Shown here: piece after piece, positions 30,899 through 43,086 of the stretch | Position numbering within the stretch: position 1 is the stretch's first letter | Layout of the letters: each line of letters opens with the position of its first letter | Translations under genes and position numbers: made by a program | Source: Euphorbia lathyris | Taxonomy: Eukaryota > Streptophyta > Magnoliopsida > Malpighiales > Euphorbiaceae | DNA length: 64,000 bases | Direction of reading: 5' to 3' | Assembly: GCF_963576675.1 (NCBI RefSeq) | Contig: NC_088918.1 | Coordinates: 35,993,501 to 36,057,500 of the forward strand | The notes under the pieces: generated by a model | Told to the model about the DNA's origin: nothing | The model's input: only the letters and a program-made list of their open reading frames with translations | The model's database searches: none

Positions 30899-32149
30899 TT
30901 ACACATCCCTCGGGATGTCAGTCACGTGCCTAGGAATTGGCATTTGGGTCTGCATATGCCCTTGAATTTCAATCTCTGTCAATGCTGTACTATCGAGAGT
31001 GTGTTGCTGCCCTTGCACAATGAGTTGAGACTGTCTCTGATTATCAGTATCAGATTTCGCTCTGGAATAAAAAGGGTGTATCTGCCCTTGCTCCTGTTCC
31101 TCAAATTCTGAATCCGGCCTACTGCCGTCGTCACTCAAGTCGCCCCAATTTCTAGACTCTGTCCCAGCAGTCTGCTTTTCTGACTCATGAACAACCAGTT
31201 GCAGATTATCAATCTGGAGAGAGGGAGCTTTAACTGCATTTGTTTTATTAGAAGAAGTTGCATTCACATCCTTTTTTTGCTGTGGAGCTTGCTCGGGCTG
31301 CTTTCCATCCCTATGCTGAGCTTTAGGAGTCTGAGATGAACCATTCTTACGACATTGCGCGGCAGTGTGCCCAATGTTAGCACAAAAAGAGCAAATAGCC
31401 GGCAAATGTTCATATTCAATATACGCCCACTGTTTTCTGGTATCAGTGTCAACCCGAATTTTGGATTGAATATCTTTTGACAGATCAACATCGATTAGGA
31501 CCCTGGCAAAGTGCCCGAACTCCCCATTAACAGTATTATGATCAAACCGTATTGGGACTCCCACCACACGGGCAATACTAGCAAGGATACGGGGATCCCA
31601 AAATTCCCAAGGTAGATTATAGAAACGAAACCATACATGTGCAGATGAGGATTTATGCAAGTCTGGATTGAAGCATGGGGTCCATGGGGTGAATCTCATA
31701 ATTCCAGGTTTGAGCGGGATGGCACCAAGGCTCCATACTGCTTGCAGAGCAGCTGCTGAGGGCATAATTATGTGGAAAAAGCCCTTACCGAGGGATATGA
31801 GCTTCCAATCCATATTTCTATGCCATATTTGGTTCAGCTTGTGTTTGAGTTCAGGATGCTTCCAAGGCTTCTCTCCCTTTGACAGTGTCAATCTACCAAT
31901 CACTGAGTGTTCGAATGACTTGATGCGTTCTTCGTAGATAGCTTGTTGAATTCTGATGGCTTTAAAGCCTCCTTCCTCGGTGACCCGGGGAGCTGACGGC
32001 GCTGGAACGGCAATCGGGCAAATCGCCTTACTTACCACCGAGGCGAAAGATGGAGGTCGATCACGAGGAGGCGGCGCTGAGGAAGAGGTAGCTTTAGCAA
32101 ACGAGGATCTCTCGAAAAGGTGAGCGATTGCAAAGGCTGATTCCGCCAT
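30899..32149 (-). CDS. LINE ORF1 protein (DUF4283-like, CCHC zinc knuckle), 416 aa
   Basis: An intact 416-residue frame from ATG at 32149. An Ala/Ser/Pro-rich N-terminus leads into a DUF4283-like region (about residues 65-200, with WKLISLGKGFFHIIM and FRFYNLPWEFWD). A zinc knuckle follows with C253, C256, H261 and C266 (C-X2-C-X4-H-X4-C), then a polar Gln/Ser-rich tail. It is the RNA-binding partner protein of plant L1 elements. It ends 158 bp before the ORF2 start at 30740. It is the only unbroken frame in this LINE. Confidence 0.85.
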   Translation of the reverse strand: MAESAFAIAHLFERSSFAKATSSSAPPPRDRPPSFASVVSKAICPIAVPAPSAPRVTEEGGFKAIRIQQAIYEERIKSFEHSVIGRLTLSKGEKPWKHPELKHKLNQIWHRNMDWKLISLGKGFFHIIMPSAAALQAVWSLGAIPLKPGIMRFTPWTPCFNPDLHKSSSAHVWFRFYNLPWEFWDPRILASIARVVGVPIRFDHNTVNGEFGHFARVLIDVDLSKDIQSKIRVDTDTRKQWAYIEYEHLPAICSFCANIGHTAAQCRKNGSSQTPKAQHRDGKQPEQAPQQKKDVNATSSNKTNAVKAPSLQIDNLQLVVHESEKQTAGTESRNWGDLSDDGSRPDSEFEEQEQGQIHPFYSRAKSDTDNQRQSQLIVQGQQHTLDSTALTEIEIQGHMQTQMPIPRHVTDIPRDV

Positions 32150-32268
32150 GGCCGCAGATGGGGAGGCCAGGGCGGCGGCGAGGGGAGCGGCGACAGAAAG
32201 GGGGGGCGGTGGCTAGGTGGCGGCTAGGTCATCCTATTGCACCAAAATGTAATTAATCTCCTTTTTTT

Positions 32269-32291
32269 TTTTAGAATTTGATTACATTAAA
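32269..32291. repeat. candidate target-site duplication of the LINE, right copy
   Basis: 22 of 23 match to 9188-9210. It sits beside the LINE 5' end after a T-run at 32262-32272. Confidence 0.45.
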
Positions 32292-33272
32292 GCAACATGA
32301 GATCACCTTAAAGGAACCCATATCATCTTACATTCTATAAAAAGAGATCCAGGGAAGGGAAGGGTTTGTTTTATCCTTCACCAGCACATCTCGATATTAA
32401 GGCCTTTTCACACGTAGACTAAGCAACATGTAAAGATACCAGAAGATTAATTTCTGAATACTGTGTTTTTCGGGAAATTCACTCATTTTTTGAAAAGTAA
32501 GAAAAAAAGTCACTCCTTCACGTTTATAGCTGAATACAGATCCATTTCTACTGAACAGCAAGTTGGAAGTTTTAAACATTTACCCTCCATCTTGAGGAGG
32601 TAATAATTCTACTTAAAGAAGACACAACGTTTTGTTTAAGTTAGTATTAAAGTAGCACAAAACACAATGTTTTGTGTAATGGTTAGTTACTAAGACATTA
32701 GGAACCAAACATATGTATATATTGGTTTTCTCCAATTTTGTTAGTTAATATGGTTAAAGTGTGGTAAATATGTCACATGTCATAAATTGAGTCAGAGACA
32801 AATAATATAATATAAAAATATGGACATCAAATTTTCTCTATCTGTTTATTTTCTCTATCTGTGTTGTTCGTCCTTCAATATCCTCCTAACAATCACACTT
32901 CTACTCCTTCAATACAATCCTCTATTCAATCAAAACAACTTTAGGCAATTGTTTCAAACCATTATTTGGATAAACCTCCTACATTAGCTTTAACAAATTA
33001 CAGTGATAATTCCCATTTTAATTATTTCGATTTATTGTATCTAAATGAATCTTCTTTCAATTAAAAGATTAATTTATATATTATGATTTAAAGGTGGAAT
33101 ATCTAGTTTAAACAACATCAATATTACTTAATCACTTGAAACCAATCTTTAATTGACATGATTTTTTAATATTAAATTCATAAAAATTGTAAATAAAATC
33201 AATAAAATTAATGCATCCCAATCTTTTTCTTTCATTGATTCCCCTTGTAAACTCTTTTCATTGGGTAATATC
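32292..33272. other. AT-rich DNA downstream of the peroxidase gene
   Basis: No gene seen. The right part should contain the 3' untranslated region and poly(A) site of the peroxidase, but no signal stands out. The frame at 32397-32579 is not credible. Confidence 0.5.
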
Positions 33273-34253
33273 TTAACCATTGAAAACTCTGCAATTCTTC
33301 CTAATTTGACCTGCATTTCCCTCAAGAACTTGAACATTTCCCAACTTGACCATTGCATTCCCAAAACTCTGTTTAAATCCATCCGAATCCCGGGCAAAAC
33401 CCGACACAATTCCACCACTCGATCTGTCTAGAGCAAGTCCTTGATCAATCTCCAACACCCCTCTTTTCAGCAAAAGTTGCCTATAAAACGCATTATCAAA
33501 AACAAAACCAGTACTTTGATCCAAATTCACAGACGGATCAGCATTAGCAGAAGAAGAACAAATCCTGGTAAAATTAGCAACCAAAGCAGGATCCATAGAT
33601 GAATCAGGAGCTCCAGTACCCTGAAAATTCGAAAGCCGATCCTGAAAAAAACTGCAGTGAGCAACACCAACAGTATGTGCACCCAAAAGTGTTACCATAT
33701 CAGAAATACTAGTCAGCCCTTTCCCTTTGAAAAGCTGAAATGCTTGAGCAACTGTAATACTTGGCCCGGGAAGGTTGACGTCGTCCGCGTTGGAAACGAC
33801 GCCGTCTCGTCTTCCTGTTGGAATAGTGTAGTTGGGGCCTCCTGCTAGAGCTACGGCATCTCTTGTTGCTACTGTTATTATATCTGCACATGATACTGTT
33901 GAAGGACATGCTTTTTCTAGGGCATTCTTGATTGTGTCGATTAAGTCGTAACCTCGTACAGTTTGGTTTGGTCCCGCATCTTTTTCTGATGAGTTTTGTT
34001 TTGTTGAGTCTATCAGAATTGATGCGTCACATCCATTAACGAAGCAATCGTGAAAATGCATGCGAAGCAATGCTGGAGTTATGGAAGGATCGGTGGTGAA
34101 TCGAGTTCGGACAACTCCAAGAATGATGGATTCAGCTTGCGGACAAGATGATTGGTAAAAATTGGGGGTTAGATCACCTATTACAAGATTCGGAACAACC
34201 ATTGACACAAACACTAGAACTAGAAGAGGAATTTGCATTTCCATTTTGGGCAT
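33273..34253 (-). CDS. class III peroxidase, secreted, 326 aa, intronless
   Basis: Haem peroxidase of the plant secretory class (EC 1.11.1.7). It oxidises phenolics with H2O2 in the wall or vacuole and can also make reactive oxygen. Signal peptide about residues 1-26 (hydrophobic LLVLVFVSMVV, mature end DLTPNFY). Distal haem pocket R64, F67, H68 in LLRMHFHDCF; proximal H193 in LLGAHTVG. All eight conserved cysteines are present (37, 70, 75, 116, 122, 200, 232, 321), giving the standard four disulfides. Glycosylation sequons at N87, N96, N141 and N227. Full length for the family. Many family members have three introns; this one has none. ATG codons at 34253, 34244 and 34238 are all in frame; the second has the better context (AAAATGG). 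Confidence 0.95.
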   Translation of the reverse strand: MPKMEMQIPLLVLVFVSMVVPNLVIGDLTPNFYQSSCPQAESIILGVVRTRFTTDPSITPALLRMHFHDCFVNGCDASILIDSTKQNSSEKDAGPNQTVRGYDLIDTIKNALEKACPSTVSCADIITVATRDAVALAGGPNYTIPTGRRDGVVSNADDVNLPGPSITVAQAFQLFKGKGLTSISDMVTLLGAHTVGVAHCSFFQDRLSNFQGTGAPDSSMDPALVANFTRICSSSANADPSVNLDQSTGFVFDNAFYRQLLLKRGVLEIDQGLALDRSSGGIVSGFARDSDGFKQSFGNAMVKLGNVQVLEGNAGQIRKNCRVFNG

Positions 34254-34284
34254 ATACGAGTTTTAGATATAGAGTAGATGCAAA

Positions 34285-34292
34285 TATATATA
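34285..34292 (-). promoter_or_regulatory. TATA box of the peroxidase gene
   Basis: TATATATA on the minus strand, 32-39 bp before the first ATG. This would put the transcription start almost on that ATG, which favours the second or third ATG. Confidence 0.5.
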
Positions 34293-36070
34293 GTATCAAA
34301 TCATTAATTTAGGAAAACAGACAGCCGGCAAAACATACTAGTCAACTATATTTTATAAGAGAGAATAATTTAAAAAAAAAAAAAATAACGATCTTCCATA
34401 CATATTATGCTGACAAACATCACTAAAGCCTATATAATTGATTAATTTCCAATTGAATATTATTTTCTTTTCTTTCTTTTTTCGACTGCAGTATATAATT
34501 GGGATGATATTGATCTCTCTTAATCTTGATATACTGAATTTGCTTTACCTCGACTGAAATCAACAAACTATAAGAGATACCGGTATATGGCATCCCTTCT
34601 CATATGCTTAAGTTACTCGGAGTAAATAAGTAAATGATTTAAAAGGTAGAGTGAAATAAGAATGGTTAAATTGAGCGTAACATGTATTAAGCCAAATACT
34701 TTGGATTATTTGAATTTGGATAGCACGAGCCAGTTGGTGAAATGAAAGATGAAAACGTGTGTCAAGTATTCATAATAAAAATGATGCTCTATTCTTTCCT
34801 TGAAATTATAATCTTATTGCATAAAAAATGCCTTGATATATATCTAAACTAAATCCCTTAACTTGTAAAAAGAAAATAATTGGTTACTAAATTTATAAAG
34901 TTTCTCATTAACCTTTTAAATTTAAATTTATTTAAAGTGGTATATTGACTACTTAAACTCACTAAATTTGTTTAAAATAATATACGCTGTAATCTGATCA
35001 AAGTCTTTCTTAGCCTACCTTATAAATTTATAGGATTAATCAAGTCATTTTAAGTTATTTTACAGAACTAACGAAACACTAAAAAAAATCTGTTTTTTTT
35101 GGCCGAATGCAAAGGTTAATATATTAAGCAAAAAAGAAATATAATATTTAAATAGTGTTTTGAGCATTTTCTTACAATATTGTAGCTCCATGTATTTGAG
35201 AGAAGTGACGTGAATGAGACCAAGAGTTGCTTTGGGCTGCTGTTGTCCATTATTTCCAGCAGGATATTCATCTTTTCTTTATTCAATTAATGCTCTTAGT
35301 AACTTATAATATTCTAATATTATAGCAAAATATATTGTATTTGAAATATTTCATATCAACTATAAAATAAAATTCAAATTATTATTATTTTGTTAATTGA
35401 ATTCTAATTTAGGGGAATGTTTGGATAAGAAGAGAAGAGATTGAAGATGAGTCCGCAACGTGGAGACCTTGAAGGAGGCAAGGTAAATGCAGGCTTGCAC
35501 GTTCGAGGCATATCACTTTTCTTTTTATTTCGGTCTACCCAATATCACATAATATTGCAATTTTATAACTTTCTTTTTATAAGTCTTTTTAAGTAAAATG
35601 GTAGCCGGATATGTAAATTAATAAAAAGCTTTGTGCAAAAAGTATAGGCGTGTATCGTAGTCATACGAGCGAATTTGAAACATACGCTTCTAGTCTCTAG
35701 AAAATTTCATAATTTACGGAAATTGGAAAAAGTCATAAAAATGTACATGTGTATGGACTAATCAAGCATTGTCATATAAACGTCTACCCATTAATAGGTA
35801 TCTTTCACTTATTTTTATAAATAGTCATCTTAAAGAATCACAAGATACACAACCGTTCTTACTTCATTCTGCTTTCTAAGTCATTTACTTACTCACTCCC
35901 ACAGTAACATCATTGACTTAAGCATCGGAAAAGAGATGTCCTACATCGGTCCCTCTCTATTAGTTTGTTGATTTCATCTCAAGTCAAGCTGATTCAATCT
36001 ATCAAGCGCACGTCGCAGATTGAGTGACATCATTTCTAAAAAAAATATAGAATTTAACATTTTATCATCA
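34293..36070. other. peroxidase upstream region and intergenic DNA
   Basis: AT-rich. The first few hundred bases hold the peroxidase promoter, but I can assign no specific site. No gene or element boundary is supported in the rest. Confidence 0.5.
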
Positions 36071-36074
36071 TCTC

Positions 36075-36665
36075 ATAACGAACGAGCGGCATTTTCAGAA
36101 CCTCTCGAGATTCCCTCACGTCTGTTTTACCTTTCCTATTCAAAATTATTTTGCTCATATTATAGAGTTGAAAGCGGTCATTTTTTCTATTGGTCTCATT
36201 TGGGAGAAAGACTGGTGGAATCGTTGGATTGAATGTAATTCTAGTTGTATTGTTTCTCTTATCCAGCGTCGTTCCTCAAGGGATCTTTGACAAATTAAAC
36301 AGGACTGGCTGCCTTACCTGCAACAAATCTCCTCGATGCATATCTTTGTTTCCCACATTTTTCGTGAAGGTAACCGCGCAGCTGATGCCGACTCTATTTC
36401 CTAATAGACCTCTGCTCCAAATTTTTGTAATTTTTTTTATTTTTATTATGATTATTGTGAGTTAGATTAGTTTAGATTAAAAAAAAATTAGTTTAGATTT
36501 AATTAGCTTTGTGTTTCGCCAGTCTTTCCTTTTTTCCTTATTTATATTTTTTCATTCTTTTTAATAAGATTCGAGCCTAGTTTGTTCTGTGTGTAAGGGT
36601 GTCAACCTAGTTAGGATGTCGTGCATCTGCTCTTTCTAACCTCCCGTCATTACTCAAAAAAAGTG
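36075..36665 (+). pseudogene. LINE 3' fragment with decayed RNase H
   Basis: Plus-strand pieces match the RNase H of the LINE at 9404-10129 block by block: CFTFPI, IIELKAVIFSIGLIWEKDW, WIECNS, QDWLP and SHIFREGNRAADA. They are interrupted by a stop and frameshifts. The following 3' untranslated part shares the CCTAGTT-GGATGTC block with that LINE and ends in A7 at about 36665. It is a 5'-truncated, old copy of the same family. Confidence 0.75.
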
Positions 36666-36800
36666 TCACTGTTTTCCTTTTTTAAAATTCGAAAACCTTT
36701 CTTAATTAGGAAAATTTATATAGAAATTCATTTTTAAAAATTCAATACAATCTTCAAAAGAAAAAAAAAATTAACTACATATCAAATAATAATTTGAATT

Positions 36801-37620
36801 CCTTCATGGCACATTCTGAGGTCGACTGGTTCTCTGATGGTGTTAGAGGAAAGTTGCTTCCATACATGGAGCATGGTGACATTTTCTTTGCTATTATCTG
36901 TCACCAAGTTTGGAAATGGAGAAACGAGGAGATTTTTGGAGATAAAACTGTTTTTATGACAAACTTAGCTGATTTCTTCTCGAAAAAACTTTTCTCTATT
37001 ATCGATAGTTTCAAAGGAGAGTCCCTTGCCAGAGCCTCTCAGTGTTGTGATGTCCATCTCGTGGGATGGAGCAGGTCAAGAGAGGGGGTTGTGAAGCTGA
37101 ATACTGATGGTTCCTGCCTCAGTAACGGTAAGATTGCGGCTGGAGGTGTGCTTAGAGATGTAGGGGGCGTCTGGCTTTCTGGGTTCTCCCAGAATTTAGG
37201 GTTGGGTTCTTCCTTTTCTGCGGAGCTCTGGGCTATTCTTACTGGAATCAATCTTGCTAAAAGGCTGGGTGTTAAGAGGCTCTCTGTGGAGTCTGATAAT
37301 TTGGAAGCAATCAAAATGATTTCTGAGAATCATTCTATGGGTCTTAACAGTCGCAACCTCATCAAAGCTATTATAAGGCTTTGCTCCTCCTTTGAGTTCG
37401 TAGAGTTCAGACACATTTTTAGAGAGCAGAATCGTGTTGCTGATCGCTTGGCGGCGGCGGGCCATGAAGGGACGTTAGGCGTTACTACCCTTCCTGTTTC
37501 CCCTAGTTTCATCTCTCATCTTCTCTTAGAAGATAGGATTGGGGTTAGCTTCCCTAGGCTAATTCCTGGGTAGTTTGTTGTTATTCGTTTTTCTTTTCCT
37601 TTTCTACCAAAAAAAAAAAA
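36801..37620 (+). mobile_element. 5'-truncated LINE copy with perfect 16-bp target duplication
   Basis: Flanked by AATAATAATTTGAATT at 36785-36800 and again at 37621-37636, and ends in a 13-base A-run (37608-37620). The frame 36801-37573 covers the end of the zinc-binding region (VDWFSDG, ICHQVWKWRNEEIF) and a complete RNase H with all four acidic positions: NTDGS, AELWA, SDNLEA and ADRLA. A stop at 37571-37573 follows LPRLIPG. Same family as the fragment at 52030-53665. It is a dead-on-arrival copy from normal LINE target-primed insertion. The intact frame and perfect duplication say it is young. Confidence 0.9.
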
Positions 37621-37636
37621 AATAATAATTTGAATT

Positions 37637-38839
37637 ATGAAAAACTAAGTAAATTATTATTTTTAATATATTTTAAGGATTAGAGTTTATAAATTACAGT
37701 TCTATGATATATTTTTAGAGTTTAAAATTTATAAATTGAGGTCTAGAATTTTTTAATTAGGTATAAAATTATATTTTATTTATGATATACAAAAAATACA
37801 GTAACATATTGAGAATTAATTTTAGTACTGTGATTCAATTATAATTTTCGTGTAAAAAGCCCTCTTAATTAGTTTTGGAAAATTTACACATAAATTCAGA
37901 TTTGAAAAATTATTTACAACTATGTCAAAATCATTGTTTTTCATATATTTTAAGAACAATGTTTTATGAATTGGAGGTCTAAGATAAAAAAATTTAGGAT
38001 TTATAATTTATAAATTGAGGTCTAAAATTTATAAATTAGAATATAAATTATATGTTATTTATGATATATAGAAAATAATAACGTATTGAGAATTTTTTTT
38101 TTTTTTTGAAATAACGTATTGAGAATTAAGTAATCATAATTGTAATTTTCCCTTGTAATTTTATAACCATAATTTTCATATAAATAGCCCATTAGTTTTC
38201 CTTTCTAAGTTTTTGAGCTCTAATGAACAAGCAACAAGGCCGAACTCATTAAGGATAAGAAACGGGCCTAAGTATCTGAAGGCCAACTTGTTGGACCGTC
38301 GACGGGCCAACAATCAATTAATTTGGTTGTTCAAACATTTGTCTTTAATATGTTTTTATTCAAATACACTTTTATATTAAAATGTAGGTTTCTCTGCAAA
38401 TAAATAGTTTTTCCTCTACATAAAAATATATATTTATGTTACAATAATTATATTTCTAGTTGTTGCCTTACATAAATAATATACTTTTATTCAAAACCAA
38501 TTTTGAACCGATCCCAAGTATCCCTCTTCATTTCATATTCACACCTATTCTTTATTCTTTTATTATTATTATCTTTTTAACCCAAAAAGAATTTCATAGA
38601 AATGAGCATGTGAAACAGAAAAAATAAAATTAGGAAGGTTTACTTCTTATGTTCTTGAAAAAAAAAAAAAAAAAAAAAAAAACAAGCTATTTTAACAAGA
38701 CTATAAGCAACCATTTCCACAAATCGATTAATAAATATGACAGAAACTTCGTTAAAAGACCCAACAATTTTTTATAATCATCAATTATAAAACTGTAAAT
38801 AGAATGAAAGGAATGTTGATGAATATGGTTGATAACTGT
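37637..38839. other. AT-rich intergenic DNA
   Basis: Contains two rough copies of an AT-rich block with GAGGTCTA and TTTATAAATT (about 37660-37800 and 37960-38110), T- and A-runs (38093-38107, 38659-38682), and no gene. Confidence 0.5.
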
Positions 38840-41800
38840 AGCCATGTCTAATTCCACAATCGTCCTATGAATCTCTTAACTTTTTCCAACTCAACGTCTC
38901 CCTAATGCCTATAGCATCCCCTTCTTTAGGATTATAATTACCATGAAAAAAAACCTGGAGAAAGCATCACAGAAAACGTCTTTAATAAACCAGATCTCTC
39001 AACAATCGTCGCATCAACATTAATTTTTATACGAGGAGAAAGATGACACAATCAAGACCTTAGACCGCAGATTGCACCAGAAACTGAACTGTCCTACTCA
39101 CACAGGTTCAAACTGCCCAATTGAGCATTTTATCAATCACGGAGAAAATTACACGCGAATGTAAATAGCAATTCCTCTGAAATAAACTTCTCATCCCAAA
39201 CTACATTGTTTATTCTATACCATAAACTCCAAATCAGAATCGCCCGTAGGCAGCATTTATCCAAACTGAATTTTGAAAAAACCCAAATCATACAATCGAA
39301 AAAAGAAAACTCGAAGGTAGGCAAAGGAACCATCAACAATTTGTTCCAAATTTGCATTGCAAAAGAACAACCAAACAGATAATGAATAATGGATTCCTCA
39401 TTATTGCAAGAGAAAACACAAAAGTGACTAACATTTACATACCTTTTTCTGAGAATTTCAACCGTATGTATGAACCCAATACAAGCTCTCCACACTAAAT
39501 TTCTTACTTTGAGCGGAATCTTAAGATTCTAGAGTTTATTCCACCAACGACTATTATGGGAAGAATAATCTAGACACAAAAACTTATAACAGCTCTTAAC
39601 AATGAACTCGACATGATACCCAAAGTGCCAAAACTAATCTGTTGGATTATTAGAAGACACGGGAACACCCAAAATATGTGCCTGGTCTTCTGTATTAAAA
39701 ATGTCGACAATCACTTCTTTATCCCACCTTCTACCACCAATTCCAAAAAGAGAAGAAACCTTTGAATCTACACTTTTCAGGGGTAACACGGCAGTGGGAC
39801 AACCCAATGGCCCATTTATAAGCCAAGGATCGAAATCAATGTTTAGATTATCTCCACTTCCCACTCTTCTCCTACAACCTCTTTGAAGCACATTTTGAGC
39901 TCCCAAAAATACTGCTCCAACCGAAACTTGGGTTCCAACCTTTTACATCACTTAGGAAACCATCATATTTTAAATGGTTTGCCTTAAATATTCTTGAGGC
40001 TATAGAGAATGATTTTGTAATGAAGCACCAAGCAAAGCGAGATTAAAGTCTCTAAGCGTCTTGACAGCCATACCACCAACCGACTTTGGAGCACAAAGTT
40101 TATCCCATGACATCCGTCTAATCCTAGAGATATTGTTACACCACCAAAAGGCATTAAAAAGTCATTCCAACTCATCACAAACGGTAATTTGCAGTAAAAA
40201 GACATTCATAGCATACGCCGGAATAGCCTAAAGCATAATTTTTAACAAAATTTTGTTACCGGTCCTTGAAAGGAGTTTAGAATGCTATGAATTCAGCATA
40301 GTCCAAACGTGATCTTTGATGAATTTTAAGACTTCACATTTTCTTCTACCAATCATAGATAGAATACATAAATGCCTACCCTGATTCAAGGTCTCCATTA
40401 CCCCCAAGCATATAACAAATATCCCCTCTCAATAAACTATGCATATTGTTGCTAAAAAGAATGGAACTTTTGATAATTTACCACCTGACCTGAAACTCAT
40501 ATTCCTGGAGAACCTCTTGAAAAACTTGACTTTCATCCACAAAAGCCTGGAAATATAAATAATAGTCGTCAGTGAAGAACATATGAATAACAAAGGGAGT
40601 TGATGAGCCATTTTACAACCATGCTAGATATTCTGTCTTTCTTTACTTCTGATCAAAGCACTTAGGCCCTCAGCATAGATAATAAACATGTAAGGGGATA
40701 GACGATCCCCTTACCTTAAGCCTCTAGAAGGAATTATAGGACCTAACTTCTGACCTTCAATTATTATTTTATACTGAACAGAGGAGATGCAAATTAAAAT
40801 CAAATCAACCCATTTTTTACAAAATCCAAACTTATAAAGAATAGACCTAATAAAACTCCATTCTAATCTATCATATTCCTTACTAATATCAATTTTTAAA
40901 GCCGACATACCATTGCGCCCTTGGGTTTTACATTTGAAAAAATGTGTGGCTTCAAAAGCGATTAAGATATTGTCTGAAATTAATCTTCCAGGAGAAAGCA
41001 CTTTGGGAATCTGAAGTCATAGAATTCAATAGAGGCTTAATTTGTTACCGATAATCTTGGCAATAATCTTATAGATGACATTACATAAAGAAATTAGTTG
41101 AAGATCAGACATACAAATCAGATTCTCTTTCTTAGGAATTAGGACTATATTAGTATTATTCAAACCTAAAGACATACGACTGGACTAAAAAAAACTTTTT
41201 GTAAATTTTTTATCACATCGATCCCCACCAGAGACCAAAAAGTGTGAAAGAATCCCGGACTCATTCCATTCGGACCAAGTGCCTTGTCTGGGTGTATACT
41301 GAACACTGATGTATAAATTTCATCCTTAGAAACCTCTTCTAAAATAGTATTGTTTTGCTCAACAGTAATAACAAGCTCGATGTTGTCTAACACCTGAAAA
41401 GAAAATGAGTTAGAAGATTGAAAAAGATTTTTAAAATAATTTACCATAACTTCCCCCAATCTACTATCCCAATCATGCCAATTTCCATCTTCATTAAACA
41501 ACTTGTCAATCCTATTACGACATTTCCTATTTGATGCAAAGGAATGAAAAACCTTTGTATTGGTGTATCTTGTTTTAAGCCAGCGAGCCTTCGATCTTTG
41601 TTTCCAATACAACTCCATTATACCCAATAATTGAAAATCTCCTCTTGCTTTTGTCTAAACTCCTCAATTCCCAATGCATCCCTCTGGCTATGTAGCAAAC
41701 TTAACTCTTTATTAATTAGTTTCACCTTTTCCTTAGCATGAGCAATAAAATCATTCCCCAACCAGAGAACGCTTTACTGAACGATATAATTTTTCAAATT

Positions 41801-42610
41801 AAATCAGAAGAAGAGAAACAAATCTAAACCTTCCTCGATGATTTCATGACATTTGGGGCTTTAGAGCAAAACATTATCAAATTTGAAATTTTTTACCCAA
41901 ACTCTTTTATTCTTTTACTGCAAAATCAGTGAGATCGAAAGGTGTTCAGTTAAGAATTTTTACCGGAGCGTGAGGAAATAAATCTAGCCATGAAGTGGAA
42001 AAAATTTCTCTATCAAGCTTCTCTTATACCCAAAACTTAGTATCGCTCCCCTTTTCCCACGTAATCGGATTGCCAAAGGTAACCAAGTTGATAAGGTTAT
42101 TATCCTTAACCGTTTATTGAACTCCATTTAGAAGCCATTAGGGATGAGCAATACTTCCCCTCTTTTCAAAAACCATTAAAATATTATTGAAATCGCCCAT
42201 AATACACTAAGAAAGATTCGAGTCTCTAGCAAGAATCCTATGAAAATTTCAAGACTCATGTCTAGGATTGCGCTCGGGATGTCCTTAAAACCTAGTAAAT
42301 CTCCACTCTTCTTCAACACAATATTGAACCCTAACATCTATAAAATTACGATCACTTTTGAGAATTTGAACTTTAATATTGGATCTCTAAATAAGACCCA
42401 ACCCACCATTTCTAGCAATATTTTCTACACTAAAATAACCAAAAGGCCCAAACTTCTTCTTAAGGCATCTAATCTAAAAAGCCTGATTTTTGTTTCAGAG
42501 ATAAACACAAGTTCAATTTTATGATGTTTGACAAGATCTCTAAGAATGTCGATTGCTCATAGGTTGCCCATCTCACTGTAGTTTCAGACCAAAACACTCA
42601 TGATGATGAA
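38840..42610 (-). pseudogene. decayed L1-type LINE ORF2
   Basis: Minus-strand remains in order: endonuclease start (about 42600, LRDLVKHHKIELVFISETK); RT N-terminus (41627-41166, DKALGPNGMSPGFFHTFW); RT core (41001-40711, ALKIDISKEYDRLEW); an FTDD box near 40590-40555; zinc-binding region (39495-39133, SCNNEESIIHYLFGC); and an RNase H relic (about 38940-38710). Many stops and frameshifts throughout. The family differs from the 9-32 kb LINE. No target duplication found. Confidence 0.8.
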
Positions 42611-43086
42611 CTCGAAGCAGCCATATGAAGACATTCGACAAAAAAATTTATCAATGAGACCAGACAAAGTAAATTTTTTCAATGAGACAAGAAGGACAAA
42701 ACTTGTCAATGAGACAAGAAAAATAAGTCAACAATCATTAAATCCTAGAGACTAAACTATTTCGGTCCATAAGAAATATTTCCTTTAAACGACATTAATT
42801 TTGAATTTAAGCTTAGGAGTTTTTAAGAGTTACTTATGAGTTATTTTATAAGTCTATTAATAAGGATATATAGGATTTATGGTTTAGTTAATAGGATTCT
42901 CTGGTCAACAAACCAAGACCGATGGGTAACCAATCGAAAAACCAAAACGACGATCAAAGACAAAATCAAACTGAAACTGGAAAAGAAAAGGAACCCTGCA
43001 AATTCAAAATCAAACTAAAAAATTGTCTCTAATTTCTACTCGATTTGAGCCCCCAATCCTTAAACTGTGTGATCATTACCCATAAC
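42611..43086. other. intergenic DNA with three short direct repeats
   Basis: TCAATGAGAC(C/A)AGA occurs at about 42650, 42680 and 42710. No gene seen. Confidence 0.5.

Larger units (their letters stand above)
9211..32268 (-). mobile_element. L1-type LINE, nearly full length, split by an Athila-like insertion
   Basis: On the minus strand the order is ORF1 with DUF4283-like and zinc-knuckle domains (32149-30899), ORF2 endonuclease and start of RT (30740-29201), the inserted LTR element (11934-29195), then the rest of RT, a zinc-binding region and RNase H (11933-9404). A 3' untranslated part ends in A-runs at about 9290-9260. Both sides of the insertion join in one ORF2 sequence at the duplicated GTTAC. 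ORF2 has nonsense codons and substituted catalytic residues, so the element is dead. Known: plant L1 elements often have a C-terminal RNase H. Confidence 0.85.

Noticed and set aside
37660..38110. Possible inverted or direct repeat element in AT-rich DNA
   Set aside because: Similarity is limited to AT-rich words; no boundaries or target duplications.
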